From positions 434,001-498,000 of the forward strand of contig NZ_DS999543.1 of NCBI RefSeq assembly GCF_000159015.1: a DNA stretch of 64,000 nucleotides. The letters are read 5' to 3'. Positions 1-9,857 of this stretch are shown here, in pieces. Positions within the stretch are counted from its first letter, which is position 1; each line of letters opens with the position of its first letter. Under the pieces are notes generated by a model. That model saw only the letters and a list, made by a program, of their open reading frames with translations. It was not told the origin of the DNA and did no database searches. Source of the DNA: Gleimia coleocanis DSM 15436. GTDB taxonomy: Bacteria > Actinomycetota > Actinomycetes > Actinomycetales > Actinomycetaceae. A program made the translations under genes and the position numbers.

Positions 1-2
1 GT

Positions 3-713
3 GAGATTCTTTCACGCAATATTAAGATTTTGACCGATGAAGTTATTGGCGATATTGGGCTTGCAATTTCGCTAGTGGAGTCTGATGGTCACACTACGGT
101 GATTGTATCTCCGGGAGTTGAATATGAGCCTGATATGGAACATTACCGTCAGGTTGAGCTACGCGCAGGAGACGTCGTTTTAGCACATGGTTCTTGCCTT
201 GCTAATGAACCAGTTGCGAAGGCTTACTTACGTTGGGTAAGTGAGATTCCTGCCGAAGTGAAGGTAGTGGTAGCTCCGTCCCCAATCTTAAATCAGGTTA
301 ATCCTGTTTACTGGCAGGCACTTTTGCAACGAGCTGATTATTTAACTATGAATAATCGCGAGTTTAACTTACTGCAGCAGATCTTGGCAGACTTTTATGA
401 GGGCGCTACCTTTGCGTCTCTGATGCGCCCAGAATCTACTGTGGTGGTGCGCCGTGGCGATACTGGCTGTGAGTATTGGAAGCATGATGGGTCTGCCTCC
501 CAATGGGTTGATCCGTTTGAAACTCAGGCCGTAGATACGTCTGGTGTCGGAGATACTCACGTTTCAGTAATGTGCGCGGTTTTAGCGCAGGGAATGGAAC
601 TTGATTACGCTTTGAAAGTTGCTAATGCAGCAGGTGCCTGTATGGTGTCCCATGCGCATTCCTTCCCACCCCCAAGTTTGGATCAGATGCTGTATTTGCT
701 GACCGGAATGTAA
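3..713 (+). CDS. PfkB/ribokinase-family carbohydrate kinase, C-terminal part (5' end outside window)
   Basis: This is the 3' part of a PfkB-family sugar kinase, which transfers phosphate from ATP to a sugar or nucleoside hydroxyl. The frame is open from the first bases of the window, so the TTG at 30 is probably internal and the start lies upstream. The visible part has the family pattern APSPILNQ...ADYLTMNNREF in the middle and, near the C terminus, the anion-hole and catalytic-base signature DTSGVGDTH, whose second Asp is the expected base. The phrase GDIGLAISLV with HTTVIVSPG resembles the lid and substrate region of ribokinases. The substrate cannot be told from this fragment. About 95 bp separate it from ftsK on the same strand. 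Confidence 0.85.
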   Translation, partial: EILSRNIKILTDEVIGDIGLAISLVESDGHTTVIVSPGVEYEPDMEHYRQVELRAGDVVLAHGSCLANEPVAKAYLRWVSEIPAEVKVVVAPSPILNQVNPVYWQALLQRADYLTMNNREFNLLQQILADFYEGATFASLMRPESTVVVRRGDTGCEYWKHDGSASQWVDPFETQAVDTSGVGDTHVSVMCAVLAQGMELDYALKVANAAGACMVSHAHSFPPPSLDQMLYLLTGM

Positions 714-808
714 TTGCTGAAGCAGAGTTTGTGAACTAAGCGGCGTGCCCTGTTAAAGCGGCGCGCCGCTTAAAATTTGGCGGATTTTAGCGGTATTCTG
801 TGGGTATT

Positions 809-3442
809 ATGGCTAAAACTACGTCCTCAGGTCGCTCTTCAAAGAGCTCGAAATCTACAAAAGCTGAGTTGCAGACTGAAGTTGAATCCCAGTCTTCACC
901 ACTCGTTAGTATCTTTAAAGCCATCGGCAGGGGTATTGCCGCTATTTGGCGTGCATTCGTCCAGCTTGATGACCAGTTGAAGCGCGACGGTTTAGCCGTA
1001 TTCTTAATCGCGTTATCATTAGTGATTGCACTGCGAGAATGGTTTGGAGTTTCCGGAGCCGCAGGGGACTACATTCACCTTTTCGCCGCTGGGGCGGTGG
1101 GGGTATTTTCTTTCCTCGTCCCAATCGGTTTGCTTGCACTGGCTGTAACCCTATTCCAAGCACGCACCAACTATGCGATTCCTCATCGCGTTGCTGGTAG
1201 CTTAGGTATTGCGGTTGCTTTAACGGGCTTAGCGCATGTGTCTGCTGGAAACCCAGCTTTTAAGAACACCGATGGGTTACTTAAAGGTGGCGGTGCACTG
1301 GGCTGGCTCTTGGGATCCCCATTGCATACTTTGCTTTCTGCAGCGGGAGCAATCGTAGTTTTAGTTTTGCTCCTGGGGTATTCACTACTGGTTCTGACGC
1401 GGACTCCGATTAGCGAGATTCCACAACGTATTGAAGCCCTCACACAACGTTACCTGCAGCGTGAGCCAAAAACTCAGGTAGAGAAACCTGAACTTTTGGA
1501 TGAGTATGAGGCTGATGAGCCTTACCGAAAGTCCACGGTAGTTGAACCTGTTTATCAAGAAGTTGAGCCTGCATGGGACGCCCTCGAGGAAGAAAATAAC
1601 TACCCTGAAAACTGGGATGTTGAACCAGAACCGGTTGAAAAGCGCCCGGTAATGCCAACTCGCACGCTGCGTCCTCGCCCTGCTGCGCAAGCAGAAACCA
1701 CTGTTCTACCAACTTTGCCAGAACCCCTGGAAGAAGAAACCACTGACGCAGAAGACACGATTGTTTTCCCAACCACCATTCCTGGAAACCCAGGTGAAGA
1801 AGAACGCGTTTACGAGCTTCCCTCTGAAGAACTCCTGGTACGTGGAGCACCCCATAAGACTCGTTCCGCAGCGAATGATGAAGTAGTTGAAGCACTGCAG
1901 ACGGTACTGAATGAATTTAACGTCGATGCGCAAGTAATCGGTTTTACGCGTGGACCAACAGTTACCCGCTACGAAATTCAACTTGGCGCGGGCGTTAAAG
2001 TTGAACGTATTACGCAGCTTTCTAACAACATCGCTTATGCGGTGAAATCAGCTGACGTTCGCATTATTTCCCCAATTCCAGGTAAGTCTGCGATTGGCGT
2101 GGAAATTCCAAATACCGACCGCGAAACCGTCGCGTTGGGTGACGTACTACGTTCGGGACCGGCAGTTTCCAACCCACACCCGCTTTTGGTGGGCGTCGGC
2201 AAGGACGTCGAGGGCGGTTATGTCGTAACTAATATTGCGAAAACACCACACCTGCTGGTTGCAGGTGCAACGGGTTCCGGTAAGTCATCATTCGTGAACT
2301 CGATGATTACATCAGTGATGATGCGTGCCACCCCAATGCAGGTACGCATGATTTTGGTAGACCCAAAGCGCGTGGAACTCACCATCTATGAAGGTATTCC
2401 ACACTTGATTACTCCAATCATTACTAACCCTAAGAAGGCTGCTGAAGCCTTGGAATGGGTAGTTAAAGAGATGGATAATCGCTACGACGACCTGGCTAAC
2501 TTCGGCTATAAGCACGTCGATGATTTTAACGCAGCCATTACTTCCGGTAAGTTAGTTGCGCCTCCGGGATCTAACCGCGTGCTAGCACCATACCCTTATC
2601 TGTTGGTAGTCGTCGACGAACTTGCAGACTTGATGATGGTCGCCCCACGTGACGTTGAAGCTTCCATTCAGCGTATTACCCAGCTGGCGCGTGCAGCAGG
2701 TATTCACTTAGTACTGGCAACCCAGCGTCCTTCCGTTGATGTTGTTACCGGTTTGATTAAGTCAAATATTCCATCCCGCCTGGCATTCGCTACGTCTTCT
2801 TTAGCGGACTCTCGAGTTATCCTCGATCACCCGGGTGCAGAAAAACTAATCGGCCAAGGTGACGCTCTCTACCTGCCTTCAGGGGCGGGCAAGCCGCAGC
2901 GAGTACAGGGTGCTTGGGTGACGGAAGCGGAAATCCATCAAATCGTCGAACACGTTAAAGCACAGATGAACCCTGTCTACCGTGAGGATGTTACCGCTCC
3001 AGCAGCACAAGCTGCGGTAGCTGAAGATATTGGTAAGGATCTGGATGACTTGTTGGAAGCTGCCGAGCAGGTAGTTTCTACCCAGTTGGGTTCGACTTCT
3101 ATGCTGCAGCGTAAACTGCGTATTGGTTTCGCTAAGGCAGGGCGCTTGATGGACCTATTGGAGTCACGCGGGGTAGTAGGACCATCAGAAGGTTCTAAAC
3201 CACGTCAGGTGCTGGTGCGTCCAGAAGATCTGCCGCAGGTACTAGCGATGCTACGTGGGGAATCTGATGGTATCAGTGAAGCACCGGTAGCATCAGAACA
3301 ACCGATTCCAGCCTCTGCAGTGCCTTCCGGAACCTATACTGCGCCGAATGCTGGTGCAGACAGGTATGATGGAATAGAGTTCAATGGAAACTGGGATGAA
3401 GAAGAAAGCGAAGACGCCTGGGAACTAACTGGGCGAGAGTAG
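809..3442 (+). CDS. ftsK: FtsK/SpoIIIE DNA translocase
   Basis: FtsK is a septal, ATP-driven DNA pump that clears chromosome ends from the closing septum and activates XerCD recombination at dif. The N-terminal 200 residues hold several hydrophobic membrane segments, followed by an acidic, Pro/Glu-rich linker (about 220-340). The motor domain has Walker A GATGSGKS with Lys492 and a Walker B region reading LLVVVDELADLMM. The C-terminal 60-70 residue winged-helix gamma domain (SMLQRKLRIGFAKAGRLMD) reads the polar DNA guide sequence. The ATG at 809 (MAKTTSS) is preferred over a GTG at 800; no strong ribosome site is visible for either. At about 877 residues it has a short linker, as expected in actinobacteria. 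It is followed by pgsA, the usual order upstream of recA. Confidence 0.95.
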   Translation: MAKTTSSGRSSKSSKSTKAELQTEVESQSSPLVSIFKAIGRGIAAIWRAFVQLDDQLKRDGLAVFLIALSLVIALREWFGVSGAAGDYIHLFAAGAVGVFSFLVPIGLLALAVTLFQARTNYAIPHRVAGSLGIAVALTGLAHVSAGNPAFKNTDGLLKGGGALGWLLGSPLHTLLSAAGAIVVLVLLLGYSLLVLTRTPISEIPQRIEALTQRYLQREPKTQVEKPELLDEYEADEPYRKSTVVEPVYQEVEPAWDALEEENNYPENWDVEPEPVEKRPVMPTRTLRPRPAAQAETTVLPTLPEPLEEETTDAEDTIVFPTTIPGNPGEEERVYELPSEELLVRGAPHKTRSAANDEVVEALQTVLNEFNVDAQVIGFTRGPTVTRYEIQLGAGVKVERITQLSNNIAYAVKSADVRIISPIPGKSAIGVEIPNTDRETVALGDVLRSGPAVSNPHPLLVGVGKDVEGGYVVTNIAKTPHLLVAGATGSGKSSFVNSMITSVMMRATPMQVRMILVDPKRVELTIYEGIPHLITPIITNPKKAAEALEWVVKEMDNRYDDLANFGYKHVDDFNAAITSGKLVAPPGSNRVLAPYPYLLVVVDELADLMMVAPRDVEASIQRITQLARAAGIHLVLATQRPSVDVVTGLIKSNIPSRLAFATSSLADSRVILDHPGAEKLIGQGDALYLPSGAGKPQRVQGAWVTEAEIHQIVEHVKAQMNPVYREDVTAPAAQAAVAEDIGKDLDDLLEAAEQVVSTQLGSTSMLQRKLRIGFAKAGRLMDLLESRGVVGPSEGSKPRQVLVRPEDLPQVLAMLRGESDGISEAPVASEQPIPASAVPSGTYTAPNAGADRYDGIEFNGNWDEEESEDAWELTGRE

Positions 3443-3479
3443 TTTTCAAAACGTCAGTGAATAGAAGCGAAGGAGCGAG

Positions 3480-4088
3480 GTGAGCATGCAAAGCATCAAA
3501 GAAATGGACAATAACGTTTCTAAGCGTAAAGCCCAGGAAGTTATTTTCAATGTTCCGAACGTATTAACGATTATCCGCCTCGTTCTGATTCCGGTTTTCA
3601 TCTACTACCTTTTGCAAACCGATACTCGTAGCCTTTGGATTGCTTTCGTCGTATTTGCTTTAGCAAGTATGACTGACTATGTCGATGGTGAAATCGCTCG
3701 TCGGTGGGCGTTGATTACTGACTTCGGGAAAATCTGGGATCCGATTGCAGATAAAGCGCTAACTTTGGGTGCTTTTGCAACTCTTTCATACTTGGGGTGG
3801 CTTCCTTGGTGGTTTACCATTATCGTTGCTGTCCGTGAGTTTGGCATTACTTATATGCGTAAGCGTTTACTGGAACGAGGGATTGTCGTAGCAGCTAACT
3901 TCAGCGGAAAGTTAAAGACCACTTTCCAAATGATGTTGATTGCTTTCCTGGTGGTTCCATGGGCTTCATTCACAGATGTGTCCGGTACTTGGTATTCAGT
4001 AACCTACTGGGCTCTAGTGGGAATCACCCTCTTTATGACCCTGTACTCAGGCGTCGGTTATCTGATGCCTCTGTTTAAGAAGAACTGA
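3480..4088 (+). CDS. pgsA: CDP-diacylglycerol-glycerol-3-phosphate 3-phosphatidyltransferase (phosphatidylglycerophosphate synthase)
   Basis: This is an integral membrane enzyme of the CDP-alcohol phosphatidyltransferase family. It condenses CDP-diacylglycerol with glycerol-3-phosphate, the committed step to phosphatidylglycerol and cardiolipin. The full family motif DG-x2-AR-x8-G-x3-D-x3-D is present (DGEIARR...DFGKIWDPIAD). Several hydrophobic segments match the expected six-helix fold, and about 200 residues is normal. The site AAGGAG at 3470-3475 precedes both the GTG at 3480 (4 nt gap) and an ATG at 3486 (10 nt gap), so the start is uncertain by two codons. It lies 37 bp after ftsK and is followed by a terminator-like hairpin. 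Confidence 0.93.
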   Translation: MSMQSIKEMDNNVSKRKAQEVIFNVPNVLTIIRLVLIPVFIYYLLQTDTRSLWIAFVVFALASMTDYVDGEIARRWALITDFGKIWDPIADKALTLGAFATLSYLGWLPWWFTIIVAVREFGITYMRKRLLERGIVVAANFSGKLKTTFQMMLIAFLVVPWASFTDVSGTWYSVTYWALVGITLFMTLYSGVGYLMPLFKKN

Positions 4089-4097
4089 ATAGGCTTT

Positions 4098-4141
4098 TAA
4101 AGTTGGGGTGGAGCACTTAGTGTTCTGCCCACAACTTTTTT
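4098..4141 (+). terminator. Imperfect hairpin with T-run after pgsA
   Basis: The arms TAAAGTTG..GAGCACT and AGTGTTCTGCCCACAACTTT pair imperfectly around a short loop and are followed directly by TTTTT, giving a Rho-independent terminator on the plus strand. It would end the ftsK-pgsA transcript before the regulator gene at 4241. Confidence 0.7.
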
Positions 4142-4240
4142 GATGTCTGGCATTATGTAGGGGCTACCTATGAGAAAATGTGGCGGGTTAAATAGTGGAT
4201 AAAAGAGAACTTTACTCTGCTTTTGCCATACAGTTGAAGT

Positions 4241-4570
4241 ATGAATAGTCAGAATACCTCTACCATGTCTGTGCGCGAACACATTGGCGAAGTCCTTCGC
4301 CAGATTCGTCGTGCCCAGGGAAGCACTCTGCGAGAGGTATCTGCTAAAGCCCAGGTTTCCCTTGGCTACCTCTCAGAAATTGAAAGAGGCCAGAAGGAAG
4401 CGTCCTCGGAAATGCTGCTGTCAATCTGCACCGCGCTGGGTGTGCCACAGTCCCTGGTACTGCGCGAAGTTTCCATACGTCTAGCGAAAATTGAGCACGT
4501 GATGGCAACTTCTAAAGCTCCGCAGTATGCGAAAGCGCTTGGCAAAGACGAAATTACTCTGCTCAGCTGA
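4241..4570 (+). CDS. clgR: XRE-family transcriptional regulator, ClgR-like
   Basis: This is a helix-turn-helix regulator of 109 residues. The HTH spans about residues 12-66, with [20 protein letters not shown] as helix 2 and recognition helix, close to ClgR, the actinobacterial activator of clp protease genes. The position between pgsA and recA also matches clgR in mycobacteria and corynebacteria. In other actinobacteria ClgR is itself cut by Clp through its C terminus; here the tail ends ITLLS, so a degron cannot be assumed. The ATG at 4241 is taken as start, but ATG 4265 ([11 protein letters not shown]) is nearly as good because no clear ribosome site precedes 4241. The ClgR identity is by family resemblance and synteny. 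Confidence 0.8.
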   Translation: MNSQNTSTMSVREHIGEVLRQIRRAQGSTLREVSAKAQVSLGYLSEIERGQKEASSEMLLSICTALGVPQSLVLREVSIRLAKIEHVMATSKAPQYAKALGKDEITLLS

Positions 4571-4585
4571 GCCTAAGGAATGGCA

Positions 4586-4810
4586 ATGACTATTTCAGAC
4601 TTCTGGAATAACCTGGAAGCGGTCTTTGGATCTTGCTACGGACGGTCCCTGGTAGGTGACTTATACCTTCCAAAACTAGGTGGTACCGCTGAACAATCTT
4701 TAAAGCAGGGGATTGCTCCTGAACTTATTTGGGCGGAATTGATTGCTGAGACTGAAATGGGCGAAGATGCTCTTTGGGTACACCGCCAGCCAGCTCCTGC
4801 AAAGAAGTAA
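4586..4810 (+). CDS. DUF3046 family small protein
   Basis: This 74-residue protein of unknown function belongs to the actinobacterial DUF3046 family, usually found just upstream of recA. The pattern SDFWNNLEAVFG...SLVGDLYLPKLGG..AEQSLKQG near the N terminus is typical, and the C terminus is short and Pro/Ala/Lys-rich. An ATG at 4580 directly abuts AAGGA (4575-4579), leaving no spacer, so the next ATG at 4586 with a 6-nt spacer is the better start. It sits 15 bp after the clgR-like gene and 15 bp before the lipid kinase and is probably cotranscribed with them. No catalytic residues can be named. Confidence 0.8.
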   Translation: MTISDFWNNLEAVFGSCYGRSLVGDLYLPKLGGTAEQSLKQGIAPELIWAELIAETEMGEDALWVHRQPAPAKK

Positions 4811-4825
4811 GCGAATACTGCACGC

Positions 4826-5884
4826 ATGAACTACGAACTTAAAGTAGCTGAAGTTGAGCTGGTCTTTTTCCTCTATAACCCAGTTTCCGGTCAGCATGAG
4901 AACGCGCAGAAAGCCACTGTCTATCAGCAAGCTTTAGAGGCGATTTTCCCGCAGGCTGAAGTTATTCTGCACGCTACCGAATATGTTGGTCACGCTACTG
5001 AATTAGCGGCTGATTTCGTTTCCTCAGCAGCCGGTCGGTCTGCGGTTGTGGTTATCGCTGGTGGAGATGGAACAGTTTCAGAAACCGCGAATGGTTTGGC
5101 TAATACCGGGATGCCATTATTAGTTCTTCCAGCTGGCACTGGTAATGATTTGACGCGTTCTCTTTATCTGGGACTGTCTGAGAAGCCTCAGTTTCATGGG
5201 GTGAGTGAGGTTTTAGAAGCTTTTAAAACCTCTGCGCTGGAAACGGGTTCACTACAGGTTTTCGGTGTTGATGGCGTGCAGATTCATGCCCAGCGAGCAC
5301 GAGATTGTTTTAATCAAAGTATCCCGGATTTTAGCCGCTATGCTTTTAATGCTATTTCAGTGGGGTTTGATTCCCTGGTGGCTAAGACTGCGCATCGGAT
5401 TATTCGTTGTATCCCTTGGATTGGGTCGGGCAGCTACGTGTTGGCAGTACTGCGTAATCTGCGTAAACTTCCGTCTTTTGCAATGCGTTTTCAAGCGTTT
5501 TTGGAACGGGAATTGGTGCAGGATTTGGATGAAGAGTATTTCTTGTGTGTGATGTCGAATGCTCGCTATTACGGGGGAGGTTTTCAGCCTAATCCGCAGG
5601 GGCGTTTAACGGATGGCAAGGTGGATGTGGTTTTAGCCCGCCCGTTGTCGCGCGTGGATATTACTAATGTGGTGGGTAAGTTCCGTTCGGGGCAGCCGAT
5701 TCCAACGAAGTATGCGCGTTCTTTCCAAGCTGATTCTTTGACTATGTCGGATACCAGTGGGGATAACTTTATTTTCAATATTGATGGGGAAGTGTTCCAC
5801 GCAGCCAGTTTGCAGGTTAAGGTGCAGGCGGATGTTTTACAGGTGGTTTTGCCTGCGGGAGCAGTTTCTTATTCGGATTTGTGA
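4826..5884 (+). CDS. Diacylglycerol kinase / YegS-BmrU family lipid kinase
   Basis: This 352-residue protein has the DAG kinase catalytic domain. The N-terminal motif FFLYNPVSGQ, the nucleotide-binding loop VIAGGDGTVSETANGLA (about residues 77-93) and the downstream LPAGTGNDLTRSL are the hallmark blocks of the family, which phosphorylates diacylglycerol or related lipids at the membrane face. The second half (YYGGGFQPNP, DGKVDVVLARPLSR, FNIDGE) is the usual beta-sandwich domain. A link to phospholipid recycling with pgsA nearby is inference; the true lipid is not deducible. The gene follows DUF3046 by 15 bp and ends 35 bp before the recA LexA box. Confidence 0.87.
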   Translation: MNYELKVAEVELVFFLYNPVSGQHENAQKATVYQQALEAIFPQAEVILHATEYVGHATELAADFVSSAAGRSAVVVIAGGDGTVSETANGLANTGMPLLVLPAGTGNDLTRSLYLGLSEKPQFHGVSEVLEAFKTSALETGSLQVFGVDGVQIHAQRARDCFNQSIPDFSRYAFNAISVGFDSLVAKTAHRIIRCIPWIGSGSYVLAVLRNLRKLPSFAMRFQAFLERELVQDLDEEYFLCVMSNARYYGGGFQPNPQGRLTDGKVDVVLARPLSRVDITNVVGKFRSGQPIPTKYARSFQADSLTMSDTSGDNFIFNIDGEVFHAASLQVKVQADVLQVVLPAGAVSYSDL

Positions 5885-5918
5885 GTTGCGTGGAGATTTT
5901 TCTGCGTGTCGATTTTTA

Positions 5919-5934
5919 TCGAACACTTGTTCGT
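5919..5934. promoter_or_regulatory. LexA (SOS) box upstream of recA
   Basis: The sequence TCGAACACTTGTTCGT has both half-sites of the actinobacterial/Gram-positive SOS operator (CGAAC-N4-GTTCG). It lies 178 bp upstream of the recA start, in the only long non-coding gap before recA. lexA itself is in this window. Confidence 0.9.
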
Positions 5935-6111
5935 AGTAGAGTTGTGCACAGGCAGGTTTTGAAACCTTAGTTTTCCACAACTTGCTTATGCGAAAAATTA
6001 TGTCAGTGGTCAGGCATAGCATTATAGACGTACCCGGAGAGGGAGTTAGACGTCTTTCTTCGACCAGCCTTATTCATTGAGCGGAGAGCTCACCAACTCA
6101 AGGAGAATCTG

Positions 6112-7224
6112 ATGGCAGTAACCCCAGATCGTAATAAGTCTCTTGAACTTGCACTTAGCCAGATTGATAAGCAGTTCGGCAAAGGTTCAGTTATGCGTCT
6201 TGGCGACGAAAATCGTCCCGCAATTCAAGTTATTCCAACGGGTTCTTTGGCATTAGACGTGGCACTTGGTGTTGGTGGTTTTCCCCGAGGGCGCATTATC
6301 GAAGTTTACGGTCCAGAATCATCAGGTAAGACCACGGTAGCCCTTCATGCAGTTGCTTCCGCGCAACGCCAGGGTGGAAATGCTGCCTTCATTGATGCTG
6401 AACACGCACTCGACCCAGAATATGCTAAAAAGCTGGGGGTTAATACTGATGAACTGCTAGTATCTCAGCCGGATACTGGCGAACAGGCTTTAGAAATCGC
6501 GGATATGCTGATTCGCTCTGGCGGTATTGACATTATCGTCATTGACTCTGTTGCCGCGTTGGTGCCTAAGGCTGAAATTGAAGGCGATATGGGGGACTCT
6601 CACGTGGGTCTACAAGCACGCCTAATGTCGCAAGCGCTCCGTAAGCTTACTGGCGCACTATCTGCAACTGGTACTACCGCTATTTTCATTAACCAGCTGC
6701 GTGAAAAAATTGGTGTTTTCTTTGGTTCTCCAGAAACCACCACTGGCGGTAAGGCTTTGAAGTTCTATGCTTCTGTGCGTTTGGACGTACGACGCATTGA
6801 GACTTTGAAAGAGGGCTCTAACCCTGTTGGTAACCGTACTCGCGTTAAGGTTGTGAAGAATAAGATGGCTCCACCTTTCAAGCAGGCGGAATTCGACATT
6901 CTTTATGGCCAGGGTATTTCTCGTGAAGGTTCCATTATCGATATGGGTGTGGAAACTAATGTGATTAAGAAATCGGGTTCCTGGTTCACTTATGGCTCTG
7001 ATCAGTTAGGACAGGGTAAGGAAAACGTCCGTAATTTCTTAAAGGATAATCCTGAGCTCGCTAATGAAATCGAACATAAGATTTTGGTGGCTATGGGAAT
7101 CCGCGCTGAAGATAGCGAAATGCCTGCTTTGCCAGGTGCAGAACCTGCTGTAGAAGAAAAGCCTAAACCAACTGCACGGGGAAAGAAGAAAGCAACTGAT
7201 CCAGCTGAAGACGCTGGCTTCTAA
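6112..7224 (+). CDS. recA: Recombinase RecA
   Basis: RecA forms filaments on single-stranded DNA, drives strand exchange, and triggers LexA self-cleavage in the SOS response. The 370-residue protein has Walker A GPESSGKT (residues 67-74, Lys73), the [20 protein letters not shown] region, the L2 and C-terminal core [20 protein letters not shown], and a charged tail ending EDAGF. No intein is present, unlike in some mycobacteria. AAGGAG at 6100-6105 sets the ATG at 6112. A LexA box lies about 180 bp upstream, implying a long leader. Its stop codon overlaps the recX start by one base (TAATG), so RecA and its modulator are translationally coupled. Confidence 0.98.
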   Translation: MAVTPDRNKSLELALSQIDKQFGKGSVMRLGDENRPAIQVIPTGSLALDVALGVGGFPRGRIIEVYGPESSGKTTVALHAVASAQRQGGNAAFIDAEHALDPEYAKKLGVNTDELLVSQPDTGEQALEIADMLIRSGGIDIIVIDSVAALVPKAEIEGDMGDSHVGLQARLMSQALRKLTGALSATGTTAIFINQLREKIGVFFGSPETTTGGKALKFYASVRLDVRRIETLKEGSNPVGNRTRVKVVKNKMAPPFKQAEFDILYGQGISREGSIIDMGVETNVIKKSGSWFTYGSDQLGQGKENVRNFLKDNPELANEIEHKILVAMGIRAEDSEMPALPGAEPAVEEKPKPTARGKKKATDPAEDAGF

Positions 7225-7838
7225 TGGTTGAGTACTTCGACCCTGAGTCTGATTTTAAGCCGCGCCGCCGGGTTGATCTGGCGGCGCGTGCTGCAAAAAT
7301 TCAAAAACGTAAGGAATGGGCGGCCGGGCTGGAACTTGAGGAAGCTCAGCGGCGTGCGAAAGAAGCTGCTCTGCGACTTTTAGATAGATGTGATCGTTCC
7401 GTAGGGGAATGTCGGGCAAAACTTTTAGAAAAGGGATTTAGCCCCGAAGCAGTAGAGGCTGCTCTGGCACGTTTAGTAGAAGTTAATCTGTTAAATGATC
7501 TGCGTTATGCGCAAATGTTAGCTCGGACTCGCAACGCGGAACGTGGTTTAGTCGGACAGGCTTTGCGTCAAGAACTGTCTCGTAAAAAGCTTTCTGCAGA
7601 GATTATTTCTCAAGTGATGGGGGAGCTTGACGGTGAAACTATTTATGAGGCAGCCCAGGGGCTAGTTGAAAAGAAAATGCGTAGTATGCGCGCACTACCT
7701 CGAGACGTGAAGTACCGGCGTTTACTAGGCATGCTTGCTCGCAAAGGTTACTCTGGAGCTGTAGCAAGTCAAGTTATAAATGCTGCTTTACAAGCTGAAA
7801 CTGAGGAATTCGACTATGACTTCGATGCAGACATTTGA
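7224..7838 (+). CDS. recX: Regulatory protein RecX
   Basis: RecX binds RecA filaments and limits their growth and co-protease activity. This 204-residue protein has the helical repeat organisation of the family: LLDRCDRSVGECRAKLLEKG..PEAVEAALARLVEVNLLNDLRYA in the middle is the classic RecX signature. The basic N-terminal 45 residues are less conserved. It starts on the last base of the recA stop codon and its 3' end overlaps the cinA start by 23 bp, so recA-recX-cinA form one transcription unit, presumably SOS-induced with recA. Confidence 0.93.
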   Translation: MVEYFDPESDFKPRRRVDLAARAAKIQKRKEWAAGLELEEAQRRAKEAALRLLDRCDRSVGECRAKLLEKGFSPEAVEAALARLVEVNLLNDLRYAQMLARTRNAERGLVGQALRQELSRKKLSAEIISQVMGELDGETIYEAAQGLVEKKMRSMRALPRDVKYRRLLGMLARKGYSGAVASQVINAALQAETEEFDYDFDADI

Positions 7839-8307
7839 AATCGCAACAAATGTTATTCATAGATTATCGTGTAGTCCGGAAACAGTTGCCGTGGCAGAGT
7901 CCCTAACAGGAGGCTTAGTAAGTGCCGCCCTGGTTGCAGTTCCCGGTGCCTCCCAAGTAATGCGCGGGGGAGTTACCACCTATGCAACAGAAACTAAACA
8001 TAGCGTATTAGCGGTTGACTTACCGAGGTTGAAAACCTACGGTCCTGTTGATCCTGAAGTAGCACAACAAATGGCTGAGAACGTGCGAGAGCTTTTTGAC
8101 ACAGACTGGGGGATAGCAACTACCGGCGTTGCTGGGCCAAGCGAGCAAGATGGGCATCCTGTTGGAGAAGTCTACATTGCAGTTGCAAATGAAACTGATA
8201 CGGTAGTTAAGCAACTTCACCTTAGCGGAAATAGAGACGAAATCCGCACTCAAACGGTGTCTGAAACCTTGAAACTACTACTTGAATTTATTTCAGGTGA
8301 CATCTAA
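7816..8307 (+). CDS. cinA: CinA C-terminal domain protein (nicotinamide-nucleotide amidase type)
   Basis: This 163-residue protein is the stand-alone CinA C-terminal (PncC) domain, whose known activity is hydrolysis of nicotinamide mononucleotide to nicotinate mononucleotide in NAD recycling. AESLTGGLVSAALVAVPG, GGVTTYATETKH and ATTGVAGPSEQDG are the conserved blocks, including the serine of the SLTGG loop. The N-terminal MoCF-like domain found in long CinA proteins is absent. The ATG at 7816 follows GAGGA with 8-nt spacing and is preferred to an open frame reaching back to 7780. Its overlap with recX indicates coupling to the recA operon, an arrangement known in many bacteria. Confidence 0.9.
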   Translation: MTSMQTFEIATNVIHRLSCSPETVAVAESLTGGLVSAALVAVPGASQVMRGGVTTYATETKHSVLAVDLPRLKTYGPVDPEVAQQMAENVRELFDTDWGIATTGVAGPSEQDGHPVGEVYIAVANETDTVVKQLHLSGNRDEIRTQTVSETLKLLLEFISGDI

Positions 8308-8334
8308 AGGCTGAACCACTAAAATCATTTAACG

Positions 8335-9849
8335 ATGAGCACTAATACTAATCTTCCACGCACTTACCTTGTTCGAACCCTCGGTTGCCAGATGAACGTT
8401 CATGACTCTGAACGTATGGCAGGGTTACTAGCCGCCGATGGTTACGTCCCAGTAGAACAAGTACCAGAAGCCGCAGCTCGAGCCACTGAAGCTGGTGACG
8501 GCGGCGCAGACGTCGTAGTTATTAACACCTGTTCGGTTCGTGAAAATGCTGCAAACCGTCTTTTCGGTAACTTGGGACAGTTAGCCTCTGTGAAAAAGAA
8601 CCGCCCGGATATGCAAATCGCAGTTGGTGGATGTCTAGCTCAACAGATGCGTGCCGATATTGTTAAGAAAGCTCCGTTCGTAGACGTCGTATTTGGTACC
8701 CACAATATTGACGTACTACCAGTATTGTTGAAGCGTGCTCGTCATAACCGCGATGCAGCCGTAGAAATCGAAGAATCCTTAAAAGTATTCCCATCTACGT
8801 TGCCAAAGAAAGCCGACTCTTCCTACGCAGCCTGGGTTTCCATTTCCGTGGGCTGTAACAACACTTGTACTTTCTGCATCGTTCCACACCTGCGTGGTAA
8901 AGAACGTGACCGTCGCCCTGGTGAAGTACTTGCTGAAATTGAAGCTGTAGTATCTGAAGGTGCTGTTGAGGTTACCTTATTGGGGCAAAACGTAAACTCG
9001 TATGGAGTTAGCTTCGGTGAACGTGACGCATTCGCGAAACTTTTGCGTGCTGCCGGAAATATTGAAGGTTTGGAACGCTTGCGTTTTACCAGCCCTCACC
9101 CAGCGGCTTTCTCTGATGATGTAATCCGCGCCATGGCGGAAACCCCCACAGTGATGCCAAGCCTGCATATGCCATTGCAGTCCGGATCTGACCGGATTCT
9201 ACGCATGATGCGTCGCTCATATCGACGAGCTAAGTTTGAAGGCATTTTAGAACGTGTACGCGAACTAATCCCAGATGCGGCTATTACCACTGACATTATC
9301 GTGGGCTTCCCCGGAGAAACGGAAGAAGACTTCCAACAAACCTTGGAAGTTGTAGAAAAAGCGCGTTTTGCCTCGGCCTTCACCTTCCTGTACTCACCAC
9401 GTCCGGGTACACCGGCAGCAGATATGGAAGACCAAGTGCCTGACGATGTAGCCGCTGAACGCTACAAGCGCCTGTTAGCCTTGCAAGAAAAAATCTCCTT
9501 CGAGGAAATGCAGAAGCTGGAAGGCACTACTGTGGAAGTTTTGATTGCAGAAACTGAGGGGCGAAAAGATTTAGCGACTCGTCGTATTTCTGGTCGTGCC
9601 CGCGATAACCGCTTGGTTCACGTAGGTTTACCAGCTGGATTTGAATATGGTAGAGACATTCGCCCCGGTGACATGGTTACTGCAGTAGTAACTCATGCAG
9701 CACCTCACCACTTGGTTGCTGACTCTGGTGTTACCGGCGGTCTATTTAGTCACCGTAAAACCCGTGCAGGCGATATGTGGGCTGAAAAACAAGCCTGTCC
9801 AGTTCCAGATAATAAGGTGACTCTTGGGATTCCAATCATCCGTCGCTGA
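8335..9849 (+). CDS. miaB: tRNA-2-methylthio-N6-dimethylallyladenosine-37 synthase MiaB
   Basis: MiaB is a radical-SAM methylthiotransferase that adds the 2-methylthio group to i6A37 in tRNAs reading UNN codons, after MiaA has made i6A. The N-terminal UPF0004 domain begins [18 protein letters not shown] and carries the cysteines of the auxiliary cluster (also NTCSVRENA and GGCLAQ). The radical-SAM cysteines are C174, C178 and C181 in [11 protein letters not shown]-terminal TRAM domain covers about residues 385-450, followed by an extra tail of about 40 residues. MiaA is encoded 1.1 kb downstream, so the two successive modification steps are nearby. A strong palindrome ends the gene. Confidence 0.96.
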   Translation: MSTNTNLPRTYLVRTLGCQMNVHDSERMAGLLAADGYVPVEQVPEAAARATEAGDGGADVVVINTCSVRENAANRLFGNLGQLASVKKNRPDMQIAVGGCLAQQMRADIVKKAPFVDVVFGTHNIDVLPVLLKRARHNRDAAVEIEESLKVFPSTLPKKADSSYAAWVSISVGCNNTCTFCIVPHLRGKERDRRPGEVLAEIEAVVSEGAVEVTLLGQNVNSYGVSFGERDAFAKLLRAAGNIEGLERLRFTSPHPAAFSDDVIRAMAETPTVMPSLHMPLQSGSDRILRMMRRSYRRAKFEGILERVRELIPDAAITTDIIVGFPGETEEDFQQTLEVVEKARFASAFTFLYSPRPGTPAADMEDQVPDDVAAERYKRLLALQEKISFEEMQKLEGTTVEVLIAETEGRKDLATRRISGRARDNRLVHVGLPAGFEYGRDIRPGDMVTAVVTHAAPHHLVADSGVTGGLFSHRKTRAGDMWAEKQACPVPDNKVTLGIPIIRR

Positions 9850-9857
9850 AATAGCTA

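Noticed and set aside
1183-1895. Long minus-strand open frames inside ftsK
   Set aside because: They lie fully within the ftsK coding region, have no ribosome sites and no recognisable protein pattern; they are codon-usage shadows.
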